Assembly: GCA_035448825.1 (NCBI GenBank) | Contig: DAOTJS010000012.1 | Span: 1-64,000, forward strand | DNA length: 64,000 nt | Reading direction: 5' to 3' | Origin: JAGNGI01 sp035448825 | Lineage (GTDB): Bacteria > Fidelibacterota > UBA2242 | In this document: positions 25,349 to 34,696 of the stretch, piece after piece | Layout of the letters: the number at the start of each line of letters is the position of its first letter | How positions within the stretch are numbered: the first letter of the stretch is position 1 | The notes under the pieces: model-generated | The model's database searches: none | What the model saw: only the letters and a program-made list of their open reading frames with translations | What the model was told of the DNA's origin: nothing | Made by a program: the position numbers and the translations under genes

Positions 25349-26445
25349 AAAAAATAGTTTCGGTGTTGATCAGTAGTTTTCTTATCGGCATTAGCCTCTT
25401 ACTGGCTAATCCGCAAGAACAACAGGAAATTAGCAATTCACGCCGCAACGCCATAACCGCAGCTATCGAAAAAGTCAGCCCAGCCGTGGCGGGTATTAAC
25501 GTTACAGCGATTCAAGAATATGTAGCCTCTCCGTTTTTCAACGATCCACTCTGGAGTTTGCTATTTCCCGAGCAAATTTATCGCCGTCGAGTGAAAAGCC
25601 TCGGTTCAGGTGTAGTAATCAGTTCCGATGGTTATATCGTGACCAATGCTCATGTAGTCGAGGGCGCTGAAGAAATTGTGGTGACTCTGATGGGCGGCAA
25701 GGAATATAAAGCTAAACTAGCCGGAATTGACAATATTTCTGATATCGCTTTGCTTAAGATTGATGACAAATCTTTTTCTTATGCCAAATTAGGTTCTTCG
25801 GAAGATGTAATGATTGGCGAATGGGTGATTGCCCTTGGCAATCCTTTCGGACTTTTTAGCGTTAATTATAAGCCGACGGCTACGATTGGGATAGTCTCCG
25901 GAACTGACCTCGATTTCGGTCCTCAACAGAGCGGCCGAATATACCAGGATATGATTCAGACCGACGCGGCGATCAACACCGGTAACAGTGGCGGACCATT
26001 AGTTAATGCTCTGGGAGAAGTCATTGGTATCAATACCTTTATTTTTACTGGTAGTCAATTCAGTGAGGGTTCGATTGGAATCGGCTTTGCCATTCCGATT
26101 GACCGGGTAAAGGCGGTTGTAGCCGATCTTAAGCAATACGGTAAAGCCGGCCGAACTTTTAAAATTGGCTGGGAACTTCAGAACATAGATAGTTTTTTAG
26201 CTCGGTATCTTAATCTACCGACAAGTACCGGTGTAATTGTAACGCGAGTGGAGAAAGGTACTCCAGCCGAACGCTCGGGACTGAAAGTCGGCGACGTTAT
26301 CATAATGCTTGACGGGAAAAAGGTTACCCGTACAGAAGAAATATATGCTTACATCCAGGAAAACTTACTAAGACAAGGCGATAAAATTAAAGTCCGATTT
26401 CTACGAGGCAATCGTGAATTTGAAACTCAGTTGGTTTTAGAATAG
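25345..26445 (+). CDS. HtrA/Deg family periplasmic serine protease with one PDZ domain
   Basis: A 366-residue protease from the GTG at 25345, which overlaps the transaldolase stop and gives a clean signal peptide (KKIVSVLISSFLIGISLLLA). The trypsin-like domain has His103 (TNAHVV), Asp133 (SDIALLKI) and Ser215 (TGNSGGPLVN). A single PDZ domain follows (about 270-365, with GTPAERSGLKVGDVI). One PDZ makes it DegS- or HhoA-like rather than DegP. The signal sequence could also serve as a membrane anchor. It probably handles misfolded envelope proteins. Confidence 0.9.
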   Translation: MKKIVSVLISSFLIGISLLLANPQEQQEISNSRRNAITAAIEKVSPAVAGINVTAIQEYVASPFFNDPLWSLLFPEQIYRRRVKSLGSGVVISSDGYIVTNAHVVEGAEEIVVTLMGGKEYKAKLAGIDNISDIALLKIDDKSFSYAKLGSSEDVMIGEWVIALGNPFGLFSVNYKPTATIGIVSGTDLDFGPQQSGRIYQDMIQTDAAINTGNSGGPLVNALGEVIGINTFIFTGSQFSEGSIGIGFAIPIDRVKAVVADLKQYGKAGRTFKIGWELQNIDSFLARYLNLPTSTGVIVTRVEKGTPAERSGLKVGDVIIMLDGKKVTRTEEIYAYIQENLLRQGDKIKVRFLRGNREFETQLVLE

Positions 26446-26448
26446 CCT

Positions 26449-27750
26449 ATGATTGAACGTTATACCAGGCCTGAAATGGGACGAATCTGGTCGGAGGAGA
26501 ATAAATTTGCGACCTGGTGGAAAGTTGAACTGGAAGTTTGCCGGGTTCAGAATGCCCGAGGCGTTATCTCTGACGAAGCTCTAAATGAAATAGAATCACG
26601 AGCGAAATTTTCAGTAAAGCGCATTCAAGAAATTGAAGAAGAGGTCAAACACGACGTTATCGCTTTTCTGACTAATGTCAGTGAAAATGTCGGCCCAACC
26701 GCTCGTTTCATTCACAAAGGGATGACATCTTCGGACTTACTGGATACCGCTCTGGCACTTCAATTAAGCGAAGCCGGTCAATTGATTCTCACTGACCTGA
26801 ACCAGCTGGAGAAAATTTTAACTGAAAAAAGCATTGAGTACCGAGATTGTTTGATGATCGGGCGCACCCACGGTGTACACGCTGAACCGATTACTTTTGG
26901 ATTCAAATTGCTGATCTTTCGGGAGGAGATTAGACGACACATCAAACGATTTAAGCTGGCACTGGATGATATCCGGGTTGGGAAAATCTCCGGGGCAGTC
27001 GGTACCTATCAGCATATTGATCCTGAAGTAGAGGAACGCGTCTGCCACAATCTAGGGCTGGAACCGGCTTTAGTCACTAACCAGATTATTCAGCGTGATC
27101 GGCATGCCTTTTTCGTTACTACGCTGGCATTGATCGGGGCGACTCTGGAAAAAATTGCTACTGAAATCAGGCATTTGCAACGCACAGAAGTCCTGGAAGT
27201 TGAGGAATTTTTTTCCAAAGGCCAGAAAGGCTCATCGGCTATGCCGCATAAGCGCAATCCGGTACTTTCCGAGCGAATCTGCGGGATGGCCCGTCTTCTG
27301 CGGGGCTACGCCGTAACTGCTATGGAAAACGTTCCGCTCTGGCATGAACGTGATATTTCGCATTCTTCCAATGAGCGGATTATCTTGCCGGATGCCTGTA
27401 TTTGCGTTGATTTTATTCTCAATGAAATGAGCAAAGTGCTTTCCAATCTTATGGTTTATCCGGAAAATATGCGTCGCAATCTGGAAGGAATGCACGGTTT
27501 AATTTTTTCTCAGGAAATTATGCTGGCTATTGTTGAAAAAGGGGCCAGTCGCGAGGAGGCTTATGCCATTGTTCAAAATGATGCAATGCGAGTCTGGCAA
27601 TCGGGCGCCGATTTTAAGGAAATACTTTTGCAAGATAAAAATGTCCTAAGATGGTTAGAACCAGCGGAAATCGAATCTTATTTTAACTATGAAAAAATCT
27701 TGACAAGTATCAACGGAATTTTTGAAAGGATAAACTCGGAACAATTATGA
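26449..27750 (+). CDS. purB: Adenylosuccinate lyase
   Basis: A 433-residue lyase of the fumarase superfamily that acts twice in purine synthesis (SAICAR to AICAR, adenylosuccinate to AMP). The superfamily signature GSSAMPHKRNP near residue 263 is exact. The catalytic histidine regions are GMTSSD and GRTHGVHAEPITFG. The final four bases overlap the purC start. This begins a purine group (purB, purC, purS, purQ) that is interrupted by two phospholipid genes. Confidence 0.95.
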   Translation: MIERYTRPEMGRIWSEENKFATWWKVELEVCRVQNARGVISDEALNEIESRAKFSVKRIQEIEEEVKHDVIAFLTNVSENVGPTARFIHKGMTSSDLLDTALALQLSEAGQLILTDLNQLEKILTEKSIEYRDCLMIGRTHGVHAEPITFGFKLLIFREEIRRHIKRFKLALDDIRVGKISGAVGTYQHIDPEVEERVCHNLGLEPALVTNQIIQRDRHAFFVTTLALIGATLEKIATEIRHLQRTEVLEVEEFFSKGQKGSSAMPHKRNPVLSERICGMARLLRGYAVTAMENVPLWHERDISHSSNERIILPDACICVDFILNEMSKVLSNLMVYPENMRRNLEGMHGLIFSQEIMLAIVEKGASREEAYAIVQNDAMRVWQSGADFKEILLQDKNVLRWLEPAEIESYFNYEKILTSINGIFERINSEQL

Positions 27751-28454
27751 ACAAGAAAGAGAAATTGTACGAAGGGAAAGCCAAAATCGTCTATTCTACT
27801 GAAGATCCCGAACTGGTAATTCAGTATTTTAAAGACGATGCCACCGCTTTTGATGGCATTAAAAAAGGGCAAATTAAGGGCAAGGGAGTAGCCAACAATT
27901 TGATCAGTTGTCATCTATTTAACCTGCTCGAGCAAAATGGTATTGCCACTCATTTCCTAAAAAAACTCTCGGATAACGAGATGCTGGTACGGCGAGTTGA
28001 AATTATCCCGGTTGAATTGGTGGTACGCAATGTAGCAGCCGGAAGTCTCACCAAACGTTATGGAGTACCGGAGGGGCAAGTTTTCAGTGAGCCAATCGTG
28101 GAGTGTTATTATAAAAACGATGCCTTTCATGATCCAGCGATAAATGATGACCATGTCATTCGGTTTAATCTGGCTAATGCCGCTGAACTTTCTACGATCA
28201 AGTCTACTGCCCTGCGAGTAAATCGAATTCTTAAAGATTATTTCGATTCGATCGGCGTGATCCTAGTGGATTTCAAGCTGGAGTTTGGTCGTTATAAAGA
28301 TCAAATTCTACTGGCGGATGAAATTTCGCCGGATACTTGCCGCTTTTGGGAAAAAGGCACTAACCGTAAATTGGATAAAGACCGCTTCCGATTTGATTTG
28401 GGAGGTGTGGAAGAAGTTTATGCCGAAATGTTGAAAAAGGTGACCGGGGCTTAA
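27747..28454 (+). CDS. purC: Phosphoribosylaminoimidazole-succinocarboxamide synthase
   Basis: A 235-residue SAICAR synthetase. It has the KLYEGKAKIVY start that binds ATP, the VRRVEIIPVELVVRNVAAGS block and LVDFKLEFGR, then LADEISPDTCRFW, all signatures of PurC. Length is typical of the single-domain bacterial form. It overlaps purB by four bases and is followed after three bases by psd. Confidence 0.96.
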   Translation: MNKKEKLYEGKAKIVYSTEDPELVIQYFKDDATAFDGIKKGQIKGKGVANNLISCHLFNLLEQNGIATHFLKKLSDNEMLVRRVEIIPVELVVRNVAAGSLTKRYGVPEGQVFSEPIVECYYKNDAFHDPAINDDHVIRFNLANAAELSTIKSTALRVNRILKDYFDSIGVILVDFKLEFGRYKDQILLADEISPDTCRFWEKGTNRKLDKDRFRFDLGGVEEVYAEMLKKVTGA

Positions 28455-28457
28455 TTT

Positions 28458-29093
28458 ATGATCGCCAGAGAAAGCCAGCGCCTGATTATACCAATGTTGA
28501 TCGTTGCTATTTTGGCCATGTTTCTGGGAAAATTGTTTGATTTGGGGATTCTGATAGTGATTTCAGGGTTGGCGTTGTTTGCAATGATTTTTACGCTTTA
28601 TTTTTTCCGTGACCCGGAGCGAATTATTCCGCCAGATCCGGCGCTCTTAGTTGCTCCGGCAGACGGGAAAATTGTCGAGATTTGCGATGTAGATGACCCT
28701 TTCGTGGGTAGCGGTCGCAGGATCGCGATTTTTATGTCGCTTTTTAATGTGCATATTAACCGCGCACCCTATTCGGGAGTTGTTAGGCAGATTGATCATA
28801 AAAATGGTAAATTCCACTCGGCTTTTAAGCCGGAAGCAGCGACTGAGAACGAACAATGCCGGATAACTATGGAAAAAGATAATCTGAAGATTGCTGTGAC
28901 TCAGATTGCTGGTTTTTTCGCTCGGCGGATTATTTCTCGGGTAAAAGTTGGCCAAAACCTGGAGAAAGGTGAGCGATTGGGTTTGATCATGTTTGGGTCG
29001 CGGGTAGAATTAATTATTCCCAGAACAGTGAAAATTAACATTTGTCCGGGGGCAAAAGTCAAAGCCGGAGAAACTGTGATTGGAGAGATGTGA
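28458..29093 (+). CDS. psd: Phosphatidylserine decarboxylase proenzyme (short form)
   Basis: A 211-residue pyruvoyl-dependent decarboxylase that makes phosphatidylethanolamine. Two N-terminal hydrophobic segments anchor it to the membrane. FFRDPERIIP and APADGKIVEI are typical of the short Psd form. The self-cleavage site is FGSRVELIIP, with the pyruvoyl residue formed from Ser181, where long-form enzymes have LGST. It is directly coupled to pssA (GTG start inside the psd stop region), so the pair makes PE from CDP-diacylglycerol. Confidence 0.93.
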   Translation: MIARESQRLIIPMLIVAILAMFLGKLFDLGILIVISGLALFAMIFTLYFFRDPERIIPPDPALLVAPADGKIVEICDVDDPFVGSGRRIAIFMSLFNVHINRAPYSGVVRQIDHKNGKFHSAFKPEAATENEQCRITMEKDNLKIAVTQIAGFFARRIISRVKVGQNLEKGERLGLIMFGSRVELIIPRTVKINICPGAKVKAGETVIGEM

Positions 29094-29818
29094 AAGTAAG
29101 ACGTAATTTTCTTCCAAGTATCTTTACCGTTTTGAACCTGTTCGCCGGATTTTTGGCTATACCCCAGATAATCCGGGGTCATTATATCACAGCTGTAGAA
29201 TTGATTATCGCCGCCATTATTTTTGATGGTCTGGACGGCAAAGTAGCTCGCCTCACCAAACAGGTGTCTGATTTTGGGATCGAATTCGACTCGCTTTGCG
29301 ATATGGTTTCTTTTTGTTTGGTGCCATCGTTGCTGATCCATGAATTATTTGTATCTGAATTAGGATTTATTGGTGGTATAATAAGCTTTTTTCCGCTCCT
29401 GTTTGGTGGCGTAAGATTGGCGCGTTTTAATCTGCACGCTAGCCCTGTGAAGAAGAGCTACTTCATCGGGATGCCAGTTCCGACCAGTGCTCTGACGATT
29501 GGCTCCTATATCTGGTTTAGCTACAAATTATCAGGCAATTACGGTAATCCGAAAATAATTCTACCTATGGTGATAGTACTATCGTTTATGATGGTTAGTA
29601 ATATTCGCTTTAGCGTTAACTTCGAACTTGGTTTTCGCAAAGGTTTTCTAACTGCTTTTAAAACTGGAGCTGTAATACTTTTAACAATTGGGACTATAGT
29701 TTTTAATGGGTATGCTATTTTTCCACTGGTGGTAATTTATATAATTACTCATCTCTTGCAGTGGTTGATTGGCTACGATGAACCACGCGTTCATCTTGCT
29801 AGAAGAAAGGTGCGTTAA
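29090..29818 (+). CDS. pssA: CDP-diacylglycerol-serine O-phosphatidyltransferase
   Basis: A 242-residue membrane enzyme. I chose the GTG at 29090, which overlaps the psd stop, has GGAGAG 4 to 9 bases upstream and gives the usual PssA start RRNFLPSIFTVLNLFAGF. The CDP-alcohol phosphatidyltransferase motif reads FDGLDGKVARL, then DFGIEFDSLCDM. About eight transmembrane helices are predicted. It supplies phosphatidylserine to the upstream psd. Confidence 0.93.
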   Translation: MKVRRNFLPSIFTVLNLFAGFLAIPQIIRGHYITAVELIIAAIIFDGLDGKVARLTKQVSDFGIEFDSLCDMVSFCLVPSLLIHELFVSELGFIGGIISFFPLLFGGVRLARFNLHASPVKKSYFIGMPVPTSALTIGSYIWFSYKLSGNYGNPKIILPMVIVLSFMMVSNIRFSVNFELGFRKGFLTAFKTGAVILLTIGTIVFNGYAIFPLVVIYIITHLLQWLIGYDEPRVHLARRKVR

Positions 29819-30073
29819 ATGTGGGTAGCAAAAATTGTTGTGACTTATAAAGAAGGCATTCTTGATCCAGAGGCTAAAACGATTCAACATACTCTGGAAA
29901 CTCTCGGATATAAGAATATCAAAGAATTGGAAACCGGCAAATATTTCGAGATTAAGCTGCAGTCCAATATTGAGCGGAGCGAAGTCGAAAAATTGATTCG
30001 GGAAATATGTGACCGCATTCTTTCCAACCCGGTAATTCAGAAATATAGTTACGAGATAGAAGAGGCGGAGTGA
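29819..30073 (+). CDS. purS: Phosphoribosylformylglycinamidine synthase subunit PurS
   Basis: An 84-residue protein that bridges PurQ and PurL in the three-part FGAM synthase. The pattern VTYKEGILDPEAKTIQHTL and the following YKNIKELETGKYFEIKL match the family (GxxDPxGxxxxxxL, GKxxxL). A separate PurS is typical of Gram-positives, archaea and several FCB lineages, whereas Proteobacteria have a single large PurL. It abuts pssA and is coupled to purQ. No purL is visible in this window. Confidence 0.93.
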   Translation: MWVAKIVVTYKEGILDPEAKTIQHTLETLGYKNIKELETGKYFEIKLQSNIERSEVEKLIREICDRILSNPVIQKYSYEIEEAE

Positions 30074-30759
30074 TGAAATTTGGAGTAGTGGTATTTCCCG
30101 GCTCGAATTGTGATCATGACGCTTACCATGTTATTAAACATGTTCTGGGAGCGAGAGTCGAGTATATCTGGCATAAAGATACTACTTTGCGCCTTTTCGA
30201 TGCGATTGTCTTACCGGGGGGGTTTTCTTATGGAGATTATTTAAGAGCGGGAGCAGTAGCCTGTTTTTCACCGATTATGCCGGCTATTGTTCAATTTGCC
30301 GCTAGAGGAGGAAAAGTTATCGGTATCTGTAATGGTTTTCAGGTATTATTGGAAGCCGGACTATTGCCCGGGGCTTTGATCCCGAACAATCATATGCGGT
30401 TTCGCTGTCAGGAGGTTTACCTCAGAGTAAGCAATAATGCAACGGCTTTTACCAGCGATTATGAGGCCGGACAGGTTTTGAAAATGCCCATTGCTCACTA
30501 TTGTGGTCAATATTTTGCCGATGATGGTACTTTAGAGCAGCTTCAAGATCAAGAAAGGATCGTTTTCCAGTATTGCAGTTCTGAAGGAGAAGTCAATTCG
30601 GCGACTAATCCCAATGGATCGCGGCATAACATTGCCGGCATTCTGAATGAAGATAAAAACGTACTGGGTATGATGCCGCATCCGGAACGAGCCGCGGAAC
30701 AAGTGCTTGGTTCAATTGACGGATTGGGGATATTTAAATCTTTGTTAGGGAAAGATTAG
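30073..30759 (+). CDS. purQ: Phosphoribosylformylglycinamidine synthase subunit PurQ
   Basis: A 228-residue class I glutamine amidotransferase that feeds ammonia to PurL. The nucleophile is Cys86 in GICNGFQVLLEAG, and the His-Glu pair is in MMPHPERA. The start VVVFPGSNCDHD is typical. I chose the ATG at 30073, whose first base is the last base of the purS stop; an in-frame GTG sits one codon upstream. It is the last purine gene of this group. Confidence 0.95.
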   Translation: MKFGVVVFPGSNCDHDAYHVIKHVLGARVEYIWHKDTTLRLFDAIVLPGGFSYGDYLRAGAVACFSPIMPAIVQFAARGGKVIGICNGFQVLLEAGLLPGALIPNNHMRFRCQEVYLRVSNNATAFTSDYEAGQVLKMPIAHYCGQYFADDGTLEQLQDQERIVFQYCSSEGEVNSATNPNGSRHNIAGILNEDKNVLGMMPHPERAAEQVLGSIDGLGIFKSLLGKD

Positions 30760-30760
30760 G

Positions 30761-31036
30761 ATGGATTTGACAAAACGCAAACTTTCGATTTTATTCGTAA
30801 TTGGTATTCTATTACTGGGCGCAATGCTTGGTTCTCTGCTCGGTGAATTACTGCGATCGTTAATTCCGGATGGAGTGGTCAAAGAAGTTTTTTTGCGATC
30901 AATTGATATTAGGCTTGGCCCGGCGGTGATTGATCTAATAATGTTTTCAATTACACTGGGTTTTACCCTGAAATTTAATTTTATCGGGATTATAGGGCTG
31001 GCTGTGGCCTACTATATCCTGAGATTTTGGAGATAA
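30761..31036 (+). CDS. DUF4321-like small membrane protein
   Basis: A 91-residue protein with two hydrophobic segments (about 8-30 and 55-90) and the LLGAMLGSLLGELLRSLIP motif typical of DUF4321 proteins, which are widespread, small and uncharacterised. It lies one base after purQ and its end sits just before the tatA ribosome-binding site, so it belongs to the same transcript. No function can be given. Confidence 0.7.
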   Translation: MDLTKRKLSILFVIGILLLGAMLGSLLGELLRSLIPDGVVKEVFLRSIDIRLGPAVIDLIMFSITLGFTLKFNFIGIIGLAVAYYILRFWR

Positions 31037-31050
31037 CCAAAGGAGTCAAT

Positions 31051-31278
31051 ATGGGAAACATAGGAACTGGCGAAATAATTCTCATTTTAATTGTTTTTTT
31101 ACTTTTGTTTGGTGCTAAACGCTTGCCGGAATTGGCCAAAAGTATTGGCAAGAGTTTACGCGAATTCAAAAAAGCCGCCAGCGATATTCAAGATGAAATA
31201 AAGGATGTAGATTCCAAACCGAAAAACAATTCGGGAAATTCAACTAATCCAACCGATCAACCGACACCCAAGGAATAA
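31051..31278 (+). CDS. tatA: Sec-independent (Tat) protein translocase subunit TatA
   Basis: A 75-residue protein from the ATG at 31051, with AGGAG 5 bases upstream. It has one N-terminal transmembrane helix (residues 7-22), the FGAKRLPELAKSIGKSLREFKKA amphipathic helix with the conserved FG and LPEL elements split over residues 20-42, and a short polar tail. TatA forms the pore-like part of the twin-arginine exporter. TatC is not in the window. TatA versus TatB is decided by length and the FG motif. Confidence 0.9.
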   Translation: MGNIGTGEIILILIVFLLLFGAKRLPELAKSIGKSLREFKKAASDIQDEIKDVDSKPKNNSGNSTNPTDQPTPKE

Positions 31279-31283
31279 AGCGA

Positions 31284-32660
31284 GTGACCGGTTCGGTTTT
31301 TCAATTAGGAATCGAGCAATTACTCGAGCGGGTCAATTCCAATCCGCACAACGCTTTTATCTCGGTTGTGTCGGATATTGCCGGTAAATATGATGAAATA
31401 AACTCCCGGATTCGAAGCGACCAAGCCGGATCATTAGCTGGATATACAATCGGAATCAAAGATAACATCTGTATGGCTGGTTTACCGACGACCTGTGCTT
31501 CGCGGATATTGGCTAACTTTACGCCGCCTTATGAAGCCACAGTGGTTACTAAAATTCGCCAGGCGGATGGATTAATCGTTGGTAAAACGAATATGGACGA
31601 ATTTGCAATGGGTTCTACAACCGAATTTTCGGCTTTCGGCCTAGTGACCAATCCGCATAATGAGAAGCGAGTTCCGGGTGGCTCCAGTGGCGGTTCAGCC
31701 GCGGCGGTAGCTGGAAACCTGGTGGATATAGCCCTCGGTTCTGATACGGGCGGTTCGATTCGCCAACCGGCTGCTTTCTGTGGTATCGTCGGGCTTAAAC
31801 CAACTTATGGTCGCGTTTCGCGCTATGGGTTGGTAGCGTTTGCCTCATCGCTGGATCAAATTGGCACTTTTTCGCGCAATGTAGCCGATAGTGCACGCTT
31901 GTTGCAGGTGATAGCCGGGCATGATGAAAATGATTCGACTAGTGCCGATGAACCGGTTCCTGATTATATGAATGCTTTGGATCGAGATATCCACGATCTG
32001 CGAATCGGAGTGCCGACTGAATATTTCAGCAAAGGACTCGATCCCGAAATTGCCGACCGCGTCAAGAAGTGCATCCGGTTTTTGGAAAAATCGGGGGTGG
32101 TTGTTACGGACATCACTTTGCCGCATACGCCTTATGCCATTGCGACTTATTATATTATTGCCACTGCCGAGGCTTCTTCCAATCTGGCACGCTATGACGG
32201 TGTCCGTTATGGTTTAAGCAGACGCGGCGGTGATCTCGATGCGCTGTATCGCGAAACCAGACATACCGGTTTCGGGGCGGAAGTGACTCGTCGGATTATG
32301 CTCGGAACTTTTGTTTTGTCAGCCGGTTATTACGAGGCTTATTACGACAAAGCCCAGCGCGTCAGACGCTTAATAAAAGAAGATTTCATGAAAGCTTTTA
32401 AAAAAGTTGACGCGATCCTGACGCCGACTACGCCGACAACCGCATACGAAATCGGGGCCAAGATTGACGATCCCTTGGCGATGTACCTGGGTGATATTTA
32501 TACCGTACCAGCAAATCTGGCTGGTGTACCAGCTTTGAATTTTCCACTTGGTAAATCGTCGGAAGGATTGCCGATTGGCGCTCAGCTAACCGGCCGCTAT
32601 TTCGATGAAGAAACAATTTTACGGATTGCTCATTATATAGAGCGCAATTATGAGGAGTAA
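31284..32660 (+). CDS. gatA: Asp-tRNA(Asn)/Glu-tRNA(Gln) amidotransferase subunit A
   Basis: A 458-residue amidase-signature enzyme that releases ammonia from glutamine for tRNA-dependent amidation. The catalytic Ser-cisSer-Lys set is present: Lys in GIKDNI, Ser in GGSSGGSAAAVA and Ser in SDTGGSIRQPA. The motif MDEFAMGS is the GatA hallmark that separates it from other amidases. It begins with a GTG. No gatB or gatC lies next to it. Confidence 0.95.
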   Translation: MTGSVFQLGIEQLLERVNSNPHNAFISVVSDIAGKYDEINSRIRSDQAGSLAGYTIGIKDNICMAGLPTTCASRILANFTPPYEATVVTKIRQADGLIVGKTNMDEFAMGSTTEFSAFGLVTNPHNEKRVPGGSSGGSAAAVAGNLVDIALGSDTGGSIRQPAAFCGIVGLKPTYGRVSRYGLVAFASSLDQIGTFSRNVADSARLLQVIAGHDENDSTSADEPVPDYMNALDRDIHDLRIGVPTEYFSKGLDPEIADRVKKCIRFLEKSGVVVTDITLPHTPYAIATYYIIATAEASSNLARYDGVRYGLSRRGGDLDALYRETRHTGFGAEVTRRIMLGTFVLSAGYYEAYYDKAQRVRRLIKEDFMKAFKKVDAILTPTTPTTAYEIGAKIDDPLAMYLGDIYTVPANLAGVPALNFPLGKSSEGLPIGAQLTGRYFDEETILRIAHYIERNYEE

Positions 32661-32678
32661 CCTACCAGATTAAGTGAT

Positions 32679-33671
32679 ATGTTCTATTTCGCGAATTGGC
32701 TTTTTTTAATTTTGCTAATTCTCGTGCCAGCGCTGGCTATCTGGTATTGGAAGCGAGGTCGCAGAAATGCCGCCGCCCTGCGATACTCGTCACTTAAAAA
32801 CATTTTACAGTTAAAAAATAATCGGGCATCTTATAAAGTGCATAGCCTGTTCGTTGCCAAACTGTTCGGAATTGCTCTTCTAATTATGGCTTTAGCTCGT
32901 CCGCAAAGTGGCAATACTATGCGGGAATTCACCACGGAAGGCATTGATATAATGCTGGTATTGGATATTTCCAGTTCGATGAAAGCCATTGATTTCCGTC
33001 CCAATCGGTTGGAAGCCGCTAAATCGGTTGCTCAAAAGTTTATCGAGGGGCGTCAAAGTGACCGGATTGGTTTGATTGTTTTTGCGGCGGAGAGTTTTCT
33101 ACAATGTCCCTTGACTATTGATTATGGGGTCTTGAAAGACTTACTCAACCAGGTTGATATTGTCGAAGAAAAATATGATGGAACGGCGATCGGGATGGCA
33201 ATTGCCAACGCTACCAATCGCTTACGTGAAAGTCAGGCTAAGAGCAAAATTATGATTCTCCTGTCTGACGGCTGTAATAATGCAGGTGAAATTGACCCAC
33301 GCACTGCCGCTAATCTGGCGGCCGCCTTCGATATTAAAATCTATACGATTGGAGCCGGTAAACTAGGACAAGCGCCATACCCGATTGAATTGCCAAACGG
33401 TCAGATTCAATATCGTCTATTAAATGCTGAAATTGACGAGGCTCTCTTGCAGGATATTGCCAATAAGACTGGCGGGAAATATTTCCGGGCAACTGATGAA
33501 AAAAGTCTGGCGATGATTTATGAGGAAATCAGCGGAATGGAAAAAACCGAAGTCAAGGTTCATGAGTTTGTCAATTATAATGATCTTTATCCTTACTTTT
33601 TAATACCGGGCTTTTTATTAATTGCGCTGAGTGGACTACTCGGATTGACCATCTGGCGGAGGACGCCCTGA
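32679..33671 (+). CDS. batA: BatA protein (von Willebrand A domain, membrane anchored)
   Basis: A 330-residue protein with two N-terminal membrane segments, a von Willebrand factor A domain with an intact metal site (LVLDISSSMK as DxSxS; later LLSDGCNNAG) and a C-terminal membrane helix. It opens a batABCDE operon, the aerotolerance or envelope-stress cluster of Bacteroides, spirochaetes and relatives. The MoxR-type ATPase and DUF58 genes that usually precede batA are absent here; gatA lies directly upstream. Confidence 0.9.
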   Translation: MFYFANWLFLILLILVPALAIWYWKRGRRNAAALRYSSLKNILQLKNNRASYKVHSLFVAKLFGIALLIMALARPQSGNTMREFTTEGIDIMLVLDISSSMKAIDFRPNRLEAAKSVAQKFIEGRQSDRIGLIVFAAESFLQCPLTIDYGVLKDLLNQVDIVEEKYDGTAIGMAIANATNRLRESQAKSKIMILLSDGCNNAGEIDPRTAANLAAAFDIKIYTIGAGKLGQAPYPIELPNGQIQYRLLNAEIDEALLQDIANKTGGKYFRATDEKSLAMIYEEISGMEKTEVKVHEFVNYNDLYPYFLIPGFLLIALSGLLGLTIWRRTP

Positions 33672-34696
33672 TGGTTAAGTTTTATCATCCGGAATTCCTC
33701 TGGTTCTGGAGCCTGATAATTCTGGCGATACTGGCGCTCATTTATAACCGAATTCAGCATCGCAAGAGTCTGCAACAGTATGCCGGAATCGAACTTTCTC
33801 AGAAATTATTGGATGGCTATCGCCCGGGATTAAGGCGTCTAAAAAATAATCTTTGGCTCGTCGGGCTGGTATTTCTAGGAATTGCTTTGCTGGGACCGGC
33901 CGTCGGCCAAAAACTGACTGAAGTTAAGCGACGGGGGCAGGATATTATTATTGCGCTCGATACTTCGATCAGTATGAAGGCTGAAGATGTCAAACCCAGC
34001 CGTCTGGAGCGCGCCAAATTTGAGATCAATCGCTTTATTGATGGTTTAATGGGCGATCGGATCGGTATAGTTGCCTTTGCCGGTACCAGTTACCTGCAGT
34101 GTCCTCTAACCCTGGATTATAGTGCGGCTAAGTTATTTCTCGACGCTTGCGATACCGGCGTTATCGGCACTCAGGGCACCGCCATCGCCGAAGCAATCAG
34201 TACCAGTTTAAAAGCCTTCAAATCGGGTGAAAAAAAACACAAAGTCATTATCCTGATTTCTGATGGCGAAGACCACGAAGGTGACATTAATCAAATTGCC
34301 AAGCAGGCGGCTGAAGAAGGCGTAGTTATTTATGCCGTCGGAATCGGTTCGCTTACCGGGGCGCCGATACCTCTGCGTAATGCCGCTACGGGAGAAGTAG
34401 AATTCAAAAAAGACCGCGCCGGACATATCGTGATGACTGCGCTCGAAGAGGAAACTATGCAAAAAATTGCGGCTATGACGGGTGGTAAATATTATAACCT
34501 GAGTGCCAGTAGCGATGCCTTTCAGAAAATTGCCCACGACATATCCGGTATGGATAAGAAAAATCTGCAGTCGCATGAATATACCGATTATCAGCAACGC
34601 TATCAGATATTTTTATTAATTGGTCTCGTGCTTTTGACCACTGAAATTTTTATTCCGGAAAAGAGAAACTCAGCCTCACATGAGACTAATACTTAA
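33671..34696 (+). CDS. batB: BatB protein (von Willebrand A domain)
   Basis: A 341-residue paralogue of the preceding gene with the same layout: two N-terminal membrane segments, a von Willebrand A domain with metal site IALDTSISMK and ISDGEDHEGD, and a C-terminal membrane helix (IFLLIGLVLLTTEIF). It is coupled to batA by a one-base overlap. In Bacteroides, BatA and BatB form membrane complexes with the TPR proteins of the operon. Confidence 0.9.
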   Translation: MVKFYHPEFLWFWSLIILAILALIYNRIQHRKSLQQYAGIELSQKLLDGYRPGLRRLKNNLWLVGLVFLGIALLGPAVGQKLTEVKRRGQDIIIALDTSISMKAEDVKPSRLERAKFEINRFIDGLMGDRIGIVAFAGTSYLQCPLTLDYSAAKLFLDACDTGVIGTQGTAIAEAISTSLKAFKSGEKKHKVIILISDGEDHEGDINQIAKQAAEEGVVIYAVGIGSLTGAPIPLRNAATGEVEFKKDRAGHIVMTALEEETMQKIAAMTGGKYYNLSASSDAFQKIAHDISGMDKKNLQSHEYTDYQQRYQIFLLIGLVLLTTEIFIPEKRNSASHETNT

